A stretch of DNA of 64,000 bases, taken from positions 8,871-72,870 of the forward strand of contig DAOUKG010000004.1 of NCBI GenBank assembly GCA_034421575.1, given 5' to 3'. This document shows positions 58,894 through 64,000 of this stretch, piece after piece. The position numbers and the translations under genes were made by a program. The first letter of the stretch is position 1, and each line of letters begins with the position of its first letter. This DNA is from VXLM01 sp034421575 (lineage in GTDB: Bacteria; Chloroflexota; Dehalococcoidia; Lucifugimonadales; VXLM01). The notes beneath the pieces were generated by a model that saw only the letters and a program-made list of their open reading frames with translations, was not told the DNA's origin and did no database searches.

Positions 58894-59627
58894 GAGGTCA
58901 CCATCCCGTAGGCAAGCACGCAGACCATCGGCGTGAGGCTGGCGAAGGCTATCAGTCCGAAGCCGTCGACCATGGGGTTGCGTCCGCGGATGGAGGTGGC
59001 GAGTCCAACACCGAGAGCCGTCACAAGGGGTACTGTTATTGTGCTGGTTGTCACGCCGCCGGAATCGTAGGCCACGCCGATGATTTCGGCCGGGGCAAAG
59101 ACGGTCAATGCGGTTACGAGCAGGTACCCCCCGATGATAAGCCTGTGGATCGGCCATCCTTTGAGGATGCGGAGTATTCCAAGCACGATTGCGGCGCCCA
59201 CGGAGACGGCTACGACCATGCGCAGTTCTATTGCATAGGTTGTGCGCGCGCGGTCGTCGTCTGCGATGGCACCTGCTTCCGCAGCAACGTCGGCGGCCTC
59301 GGCGGCGACGGCGATCAGGGCCGGCTCAGCTATCGTGGTGCCGAAGCCCAGGCAGAAGCCGAAGGCGAGAAGGATGGCGGCGCTGCCCCTCTGAGCGAAT
59401 CCCTGGGCCAGAGCTTCTCCGAGGGGGAATAGACCGCTTTCGAGTCCCTGTATGAAGAGGGTCAACCCAACGATGACGCAGAGCAGTCCTATGAGCACAC
59501 CCAGTAGATCGGGGAAGGGCTGGCGGAGCACGACAAACTGAAAGAACGCGATGACGAGGATGATCGGGGCCAGATCGCGCAGCGAACCGAGGGTCAACTG
59601 CAGCATTCCAGCCAGGAATCGGGTCAC
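58890..59627 (-). CDS. DUF1538 membrane protein, first of two
   Basis: A 245-residue paralog: FGFCLGFGTTIAEPALIAVAAEAA, VAYDSGGVTTSTITVPLVTALGVGLA and IDGFG(M)LIAFAS-like GRNPMVDGFGLIAFASLTP. Start GTG 59627 is chosen because it aligns exactly, residue for residue, with the ATG of the second copy (both reach the DLAP/DVAP turn at position 18-21) and has GGAGTGGGAAG before it; TTG 59699 would add 24 residues. The pair probably gives an inverted or parallel two-part transporter. Confidence 0.85.
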   Translation of the reverse strand: MTRFLAGMLQLTLGSLRDLAPIILVIAFFQFVVLRQPFPDLLGVLIGLLCVIVGLTLFIQGLESGLFPLGEALAQGFAQRGSAAILLAFGFCLGFGTTIAEPALIAVAAEAADVAAEAGAIADDDRARTTYAIELRMVVAVSVGAAIVLGILRILKGWPIHRLIIGGYLLVTALTVFAPAEIIGVAYDSGGVTTSTITVPLVTALGVGLATSIRGRNPMVDGFGLIAFASLTPMVCVLAYGMVTS

Positions 59628-60126
59628 GCCTTCCCACTCCACTTTGTGTTTGCACCGGCCCAATACAGGGAATATATAGGGGAACGTAGAGCCGTTCAAG
59701 GGAGAAGGAGATGGGAAGCCCAGAATACCGGCTACACGTTATAGGCATGGGACTCGTGAGGGTGTCTAATAAGTCTGCCGAGAGCGTTCGTGGTGAGCTC
59801 GTCGAACCATGAATGGGGTTGCCACCCTTCGACAGGCTCAGGACGAACGGGATTCACCACAGAGGGCACAGAGATCACAGAGTGAGGAGAGTTGAGGGGC
59901 ATCCCAACCCACCGCTCTGGACTCCGGCCCCGTATCGTGGTACGGGGTGACGTTCCTTTGCGGGAATGACGGGATATTTGTTAATTCACGGTGTAGTCAA
60001 GGTGAATTGGTATTAGCCGGTCCCATGTCTTCATGCACTCCTGCAAATGGCTTGGGATGTGGTTCCCGCCGGCCTGGGGAATCGCCTCTTGACATGCAAC
60101 CCTATGGTTGCGTATAGTCTATGTGC
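59628..60126. other. Gap with repeats and the arsR-like promoter
   Basis: The gap contains a CTCGTCGAACC/CCTTCGACAGGCTCAGGACGAACG inverted repeat (59785-59850), CACCACAGAGGGCACAGAG at 59855, a nested hairpin at 59926-59970, the right end of an ATACCAATT element (AATTGGTAT at 60005-60013) and the promoter/operator at 60089-60118. Confidence 0.65.
60089..60118 (+). promoter_or_regulatory. ArsR-operon promoter with operator palindrome in the spacer
   Basis: TTGACA (60089-60094) and TATAGT (60113-60118) are 18 nt apart. The spacer contains the perfect palindrome GCAACC-CTAT-GGTTGC (60096-60111). A repressor bound there would block RNA polymerase. The predicted start (about 60125) falls at the ATG, suggesting a leaderless mRNA. 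Confidence 0.75.
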
Positions 60127-60399
60127 ATGCACACAGACCTAGTCTTCAGGGCACTCGCGGACCCAACACGAAGGTTGATGCTGGACGAGTTCTCTGAGCG
60201 CAACGAGCAGACGCTCTACGAGCTCACGGCGCGCTTGATCATGCGGCATGAAGTAACCATCTCCCGACAGGCCCTGGCCAAGCACATCGATGTCCTGGAA
60301 GAAGCAGGGATCGTAAGCTCGGAGAAGCGTGGCAAGTATCGGATGCTTGTCTTCAACGATGAACCGCTCAGGGCTGTCATGGACCGATGGCTCAAGTGA
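60127..60399 (+). CDS. ArsR-family transcriptional repressor
   Basis: A 90-residue winged-helix protein: FRALADPTRRLMLDEFSERNEQTLYELTARL, then the recognition helix ISRQALAKHIDVLEEAGIVSSEKRGKYRMLVF. This matches the ArsR subgroup with no metal-binding ELCV(C) motif, commonly found with small ligand-binding enzymes. ATG 60127 is preferred over ATG 60121 because the promoter places the transcript start between them. It likely represses its own operon with the VOC and acetamidase genes. Confidence 0.88.
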   Translation: MHTDLVFRALADPTRRLMLDEFSERNEQTLYELTARLIMRHEVTISRQALAKHIDVLEEAGIVSSEKRGKYRMLVFNDEPLRAVMDRWLK

Positions 60400-60426
60400 C
60401 ACTAAGAAAAGAAAAGGAGGCCGGAT

Positions 60427-60810
60427 ATGCGCATTACACTCACCGGCGTTTTCGTAAATGACCAGGATAAAGCTCGGAAGTTCTACACGGAGACCCTCGG
60501 CTTTGTGAAGAAGCATGACTTGCCTGTGGGGGAATTCAAGTGGCTTACCGTCGTCTCGCCCGATGACCCAGATGGGACCGAGCTTCTGCTTGAACCAAAT
60601 AACAACCCTGTAGCACAGGAATTTCAGAAAGGGATATTTGACCAAGGCATCCCAGCGGCGTCCTTTAGCGTTGTGGACATCCGCGCAGAGTATGAGAAGC
60701 TGAAGTCACTGGGCGTAGCCTTTACGATGGAGCCAACAGAGATGGGCAACGTCACTATTGCGGTCTTTGACGACACCTGCGGCAACCTGATCCAGATAAT
60801 GCAGACGTAA
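60427..60810 (+). CDS. Glyoxalase/bleomycin-resistance (VOC) family protein
   Basis: A 127-residue two-module vicinal-oxygen-chelate protein: VFVNDQDKARKFYTETLGFVKKHDLPVGEFKWLTVVSPDDPDGTELLLEP and VDIRAEYEKLKSLGVAFTMEPTEMGNVTIAVFDDTCGNLIQIMQ. The C-terminal DDTCGNLIQI is close to VOC DPDGNxxEL ends. A GGAGG ribosome-binding site precedes ATG. The substrate is not known; many paralogs bind or isomerise small organic compounds. Confidence 0.88.
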   Translation: MRITLTGVFVNDQDKARKFYTETLGFVKKHDLPVGEFKWLTVVSPDDPDGTELLLEPNNNPVAQEFQKGIFDQGIPAASFSVVDIRAEYEKLKSLGVAFTMEPTEMGNVTIAVFDDTCGNLIQIMQT

Positions 60811-60814
60811 TGGG

Positions 60815-61756
60815 GTGAAATCCTCCGTGCAGTCCATAATCAACGACCCCGCCGACTTCTCCTATGTGATTGGGCCGTACAAGCAGCCCGTCGCTACCGT
60901 GTCACCGGGCGAAACCTTCATCGTGGAGACGGTGGACGCATTCGAGAATAGGATTACCTCGCCGGACGACGACATTGCGCAGATAATCACGCTGCCATAC
61001 GTGAACCCGCTGACTGGCCCTATCTATGTCGAAGGCGCTGAGAAGGGCGATACTATCGCCGTCACCATCCACTCCATAGAGGTTACTCGCGACTACGGCG
61101 TCAGCGCGCTCATCCCGGAGTTCGGCGGACTGTGCGGCACAGTCTTCACACGCACGCTCAATCCACCATTGCCGCCACGCGTCATGCTGCATCCCATCAG
61201 CAACAGCGAAATCATCTTCTCGGAGGATCTCGACATCGCCGCTATTCCCTATGAGCCGTTCTACGGTACAATCGGCACCGCACCGGAACTCGAAGCAATA
61301 TCCTCGCTCGCGCCCGGCTTTCACGGCGGCAACATGGACGCAGCCGATGTCTGCCCCGGCAACACCATCCACCTGCCCGTCAATGTGCCCGGCGGTCTGC
61401 TGTACATCGGCGACGGACATGCCGCTCAGGGCGATGCTGAGGTCTGCGGCGTCGCCACCGAGATACCCACACGTGGCACTCTCACCGTTGATCTCATCAA
61501 GGGGCGCCATGTCGCCACACCGCGAGTCGAGTCCGACGAGTACCTGATGACCGTAGGCAGCGCCCGCCCGATGGAGGACGCTGCCCGCATCGCCTTCTAC
61601 GAACTGGTGATGTGGCTGGAATCGTCTTACGACATCGAGCGCCTGACGGCATACCAGCTCTGTTCACAGGTCGCGCGTGTGCGCCTCGCCAACATGGTGG
61701 ACATACTCTACTCGGTCGTCGCCAAATTCCCCAAGCGCTACCTCCCCCGAAGATGA
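60815..61756 (+). CDS. Acetamidase/formamidase family protein
   Basis: The 313-residue protein belongs to FmdA/AmdA amidohydrolases. Landmarks are NPLTGPIYVEGAEKGDTIAVTIHSIEV, ALIPEFGGLCG, GTIGTAPELEAISSLAPGFHGGNMDAADVCPGNTIHLPVNVPGGLLYIGDGHAAQGDAEV and TPRVESDEYLMTVG. These cover the core D-G-H-A-Q metal-site loop. It would hydrolyse short amides to acid and ammonia. GTG 60815 follows the VOC gene by 4 bases. In an ArsR-controlled operon it may act on an inducing compound. Confidence 0.88.
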   Translation: MKSSVQSIINDPADFSYVIGPYKQPVATVSPGETFIVETVDAFENRITSPDDDIAQIITLPYVNPLTGPIYVEGAEKGDTIAVTIHSIEVTRDYGVSALIPEFGGLCGTVFTRTLNPPLPPRVMLHPISNSEIIFSEDLDIAAIPYEPFYGTIGTAPELEAISSLAPGFHGGNMDAADVCPGNTIHLPVNVPGGLLYIGDGHAAQGDAEVCGVATEIPTRGTLTVDLIKGRHVATPRVESDEYLMTVGSARPMEDAARIAFYELVMWLESSYDIERLTAYQLCSQVARVRLANMVDILYSVVAKFPKRYLPRR

Positions 61757-62133
61757 GGAGCCAGTGTTCCCTTCCCCGGACGGCTAGGATGGGAAGTGAT
61801 TACTCTGGCAAGGTGGCTAAGAAGTTATGAATTCAGTCCGCTATGACGGAAAAGAAAAAGTGAGCTAGAGGGGACTGTACCGCGAGCTCTTCAGTGGGAC
61901 CTCCCAATACGGTAGTTCAGCTGAACGAATCACACATGACCCTCCCCAAGGCCACCGGCGCCCCGAGCATGGGAGTGGCTTGCACTCGAAGCTGGTTGGC
62001 AGTTGCGGTTCGTTCCTCGTCCCTCGGGTTCACTCTCCCCTTGGTCCGCTAACGTTCCTATCTGAGGAGTCGATCAGGCGACAAGACTAGCCTTTGCCGC
62101 ATCAGGGGTCGACTTCGATGAGATTTCGGGCGC
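61757..62133. other. Gap of 377 bp, nothing recognised
   Basis: I find no gene, RNA or repeat here. Two convergent genes end at its borders. Confidence 0.5.
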
Positions 62134-62892
62134 TCATTCAGTCATTGCCTCCTTGATGGCGGCGACCTGGTCGTCGGTGATGCCGGTGTCCCGCAGGTAG
62201 CCCTCGACGCCTCCGTACATCCTGTCGAGGTGGTCGAGGGTGATTTGCATGCTGCGAGGATGGCACACGTCGTTCTGATATTCCCGCCAAGTGTATACGT
62301 CAGGATTCACGTCAGGATTGTCTTTGTAGTAGCGCCGCACCAGATACTGCGCGGTGAGGCCGTAGTCCTCGATGATGGTCTCGCGAGGAACGCCACAGAT
62401 ATCCAGCACGAATGCGGCAGAGATTCCGGCCCTGTCCTTGCCGGCGTTACAGTGGATGAGGACGGGGAGACCGCCCGGGCTGGCAAGTACCGAGAATATC
62501 TGGTGGAGGATGTGCTTTCTCTGTTCGAGTATGTAGCAGTACACCCTGCCCCGCCGCTCGGCAGAGTCCTCGACTCCGTCGATCACCTCTCTGTCCTCGA
62601 GGGCCACGTCGCCTACCATGTTCTGATGGTAGTAGGTGACGGCCTCATTGCCAATGAAGGGGCTCGTCCTGAATTGCAGGTCGCTGCTGCGGCGCAGGTC
62701 GATGATGTTTTGGATGCCGTATTCGAGGAGAGTGTTTACGCCCGCGGGGCTGAGATTCGCCAAGGTGTCCGACCGTAGGTACTTACCCCAGCGGGTCATC
62801 CTGCCGTCGCGGGTCTCGTATCCTCCGAGGTCGCGGACGTTGTATGCGCCCTCGACATCGAGGGCGCGCACGTGTTCAGTGTGCTTGGTCAT
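62134..62892 (-). CDS. Tyrosine phosphatase-like protein
   Basis: A 252-residue protein of the bacterial PTP/DUF1365-unrelated 'tyrosine-protein phosphatase' type: VEGAYNVRDLGGYETRDGRMTRWGKYLRSDTLANLS, then the P-loop PVLIHCNAGKDRAG with the catalytic Cys and Arg (C-x5-R). The rest is helical. Such proteins dephosphorylate phosphotyrosine, phosphoserine or phosphoinositides. ATG 62892 has GGGGAG at a suitable distance; GTG 62967 also has a strong GGGGAGG and would add 25 residues. Confidence 0.85.
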   Translation of the reverse strand: MTKHTEHVRALDVEGAYNVRDLGGYETRDGRMTRWGKYLRSDTLANLSPAGVNTLLEYGIQNIIDLRRSSDLQFRTSPFIGNEAVTYYHQNMVGDVALEDREVIDGVEDSAERRGRVYCYILEQRKHILHQIFSVLASPGGLPVLIHCNAGKDRAGISAAFVLDICGVPRETIIEDYGLTAQYLVRRYYKDNPDVNPDVYTWREYQNDVCHPRSMQITLDHLDRMYGGVEGYLRDTGITDDQVAAIKEAMTE

Positions 62893-63449
62893 GGATTGGT
62901 CACTCCCCGTGATCGGCTCGGTCTTCCCCGGCATACCTTCGACGTTGCGTTTGTCTGAAGTGGTCACTATTGGGCCTCCCCGATTGGTGGTGCTCAATGA
63001 TAGAGCACATTGTGCGCCAGCGTCCTATCAGAACACGCCACAACTAGCGCAATAGGCGTCAGCAGGGGGCAGGCAAGATATGACGGACCGGAAGCGTGCC
63101 GACCGCTCCTGCAAGGCCGGGGCTCAGTCGCACACCGATGCTGAGGAAGTTCGAGCCTCGGCAGGTCTTAGGGAACCTCTGAACAACCACATCGGCTGAG
63201 CACTGCCCTTCGACAAGCTCAGGGCGAACGATCCTCTGGGGCCTCTTATTCAGACCCTCCTTAGCTATAGCTGGTGGGCCGTGTAAGACTGAATTACGAA
63301 CTTTCCGATGGGAGGTTCTGATTGCCTAGAGCGTTGTAGGCTGCTGCCACCTGTTAGAGCGCAACCATACCTTCGACACGTATGGGAGGACTCTGGTTGC
63401 CCTTATAATGGCAACTGTCCTCCACTGCGTCGTTCGCAGTATACCGTGC
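62893..63449. other. Gap of 557 bp, one dispersed repeat
   Basis: It has the short repeat CCCTTCGACAAGCTCAGGGCGAACG near 63206. The remaining sequence shows no supported gene. If the phosphatase uses GTG 62967, the first 75 bases belong to it. Confidence 0.5.
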
Positions 63450-63941
63450 ATGTCAGTAGGGGTACTGGTGGATACCGACAAGAAGGGCGTGGCCGTCTAC
63501 CTCCTGATCGCCTTCGGACTGGCCTGGGTACTTTGGGAGATTGCACTGATGTTGGGACCCGGGGCCGATAGTCCCCTGTTCCAGCTCACGATTCTACCCG
63601 GAGCCCTATCGCCAGCCCTTGCGGCGGTCGTCGTGAGAAAGTGGGTAACTCAGGAGGGGTTCTCGGATGCAGGTCTAAGGTTGAACATTGACCGATGGCG
63701 CTACTACCTTGCCGGGTGGTCCTTGCCGCTCGCGGCGGTATTGGCGATTGTACTTCTAGCCGTAGCTCTGGGTCTCAGCAGCCTGCGAAGAATATATGCC
63801 TGCAAAGACCTATCCCCCGTCCCTGGACGGCCTGCGGCCCGCTCTCATTACCGGACCGTAACGTATATCGGCGACGAATACCCGATTATCGGGCCCTTGG
63901 GGTACTCCGGCGACTGCTCCGTCTGCACCCGCACGATATAG
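63450..63941 (+). pseudogene. CPBP-like membrane protein, apparently truncated
   Basis: The first 110 residues (from GTG 63468 or ATG 63450) look like the start of a CPBP intramembrane protease: VAVYLLIAFGLAWVLWEIALM, TILPGALSPALAAVVVRKW, LRLNIDRWRYYLAGWSLPLAAVLAIVLLAVAL. The usual EExxxR and HxxxN/E catalytic motifs should follow. Instead, from about 63783, the frame runs into unrelated Pro/Arg/Tyr-rich sequence that overlaps the end of a convergent gene. So the gene seems broken by a rearrangement near 63780. Confidence is limited by the end of the window. Confidence 0.55.
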
Positions 63942-64000
63942 TACCGCTCCCCCGCCTCGGGGCGCTCGTCGGTGAACGTCACCACCGCCTGCCGCTCGTT
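63848..64000 (-). CDS. C-terminus of a gene entering from the right, possibly DUF3604
   Basis: Minus-strand frame with stop TAA at 63848-63850 gives 50 residues ending the window: VVTFTDERPEAGERYYIVRVQ, then GYSSPIYVTVR. An aromatic R-Y-Y-x-V-R-V strand followed by (W/Y)SSPI(W/Y)V is the typical end of DUF3604 proteins. The start lies outside the window. It overlaps the tail of the truncated CPBP-like frame on the other strand. Confidence 0.6.
   Translation of the reverse strand, partial: NERQAVVTFTDERPEAGERYYIVRVQTEQSPEYPKGPIIGYSSPIYVTVR

Noticed and set aside
1..64000. tRNA or rRNA genes
   Set aside because: I looked for T-arm GGTTCGAAT(C) stretches with matching acceptor stems and for conserved rRNA blocks and found none I could support by eye.

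Overview
The window is bacterial chromosome of moderately high GC with dense, mostly metabolic and housekeeping genes. Gene content suggests Chloroflexota, probably a Dehalococcoidia/SAR202-like lineage: a fused AccD-AccA carboxyltransferase, a TPP-riboswitch thiGES block, tandem M20 amidohydrolases, NHL and DUF1501 proteins, a UGSC-type selenoprotein, and gaps full of short palindromic and MITE-like repeats. The taxonomic placement is inference, since no rRNA is present. I saw no tRNA, rRNA, CRISPR array, prophage or full-length insertion sequence.

Layout. 0-7 kb: a triple-Cache lipoprotein, a TPP riboswitch with terminator, thiG-thiE-thiS, a convergent CARDB lipoprotein with an HExxH motif, and an IscA-like protein with a Gly/Cys tail. 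7-11 kb: a site-2 protease, then prephenate dehydrogenase, aroA and gmk linked by 4-nt overlaps. 11-20 kb: enoyl-CoA hydratase, M1 aminopeptidase, a broken Phd antitoxin, two coupled M20 amidohydrolases and aspartate kinase. 20-27 kb: a large ankyrin protein, a 219-bp MITE, a DUF1501 protein, a HicB-like antitoxin cut by an inserted element, and a tandem pair of NHL beta-propellers. 27-37 kb, minus strand: accDA, ftsK, a pilin-like gene after RNase J, a family 4 uracil-DNA glycosylase and folD. 37-43 kb: repeat-rich gaps around a MetF-like reductase, acpS, a thioesterase, a Gfo/Idh/MocA oxidoreductase and a small DUF5679-like protein. 43-49.5 kb: rplU-rpmA-rpmE, DUF2851, a TPR lipoprotein, gamma-carbonic anhydrase and thiL. 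49.5-53.4 kb: a five-unit composite repeat array interrupted by the second MITE copy, a NifU-like protein, and a selenoprotein gene whose in-frame UGA had split it into two apparent genes. 53-64 kb: an ABC exporter, a MarR regulator, a DUF1538-DUF1538-PII-CBS operon, an ArsR-VOC-acetamidase operon, a tyrosine phosphatase, a truncated CPBP-like gene and the end of a gene entering from the right.

How genes work together. ThiG, ThiE and ThiS (riboswitch controlled) and the distant ThiL cover thiazole formation, coupling and final phosphorylation of thiamine. The prephenate dehydrogenase and AroA serve aromatic amino acid synthesis; LysC feeds the aspartate family. AccDA and AcpS support fatty acid synthesis. 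FolD and MetF are one-carbon enzymes. The DUF1538 pair with a PII-like protein and CBS protein looks like an uncharacterised membrane transporter with ligand-sensing regulators.

The most notable object is the gene at 51021..52661 (minus). It reads through TGA at residue 96 to give a U-G-T-C motif matching the UGSC selenoprotein family, and the TGA is followed by an 8-bp hairpin at the position expected of a bacterial SECIS.
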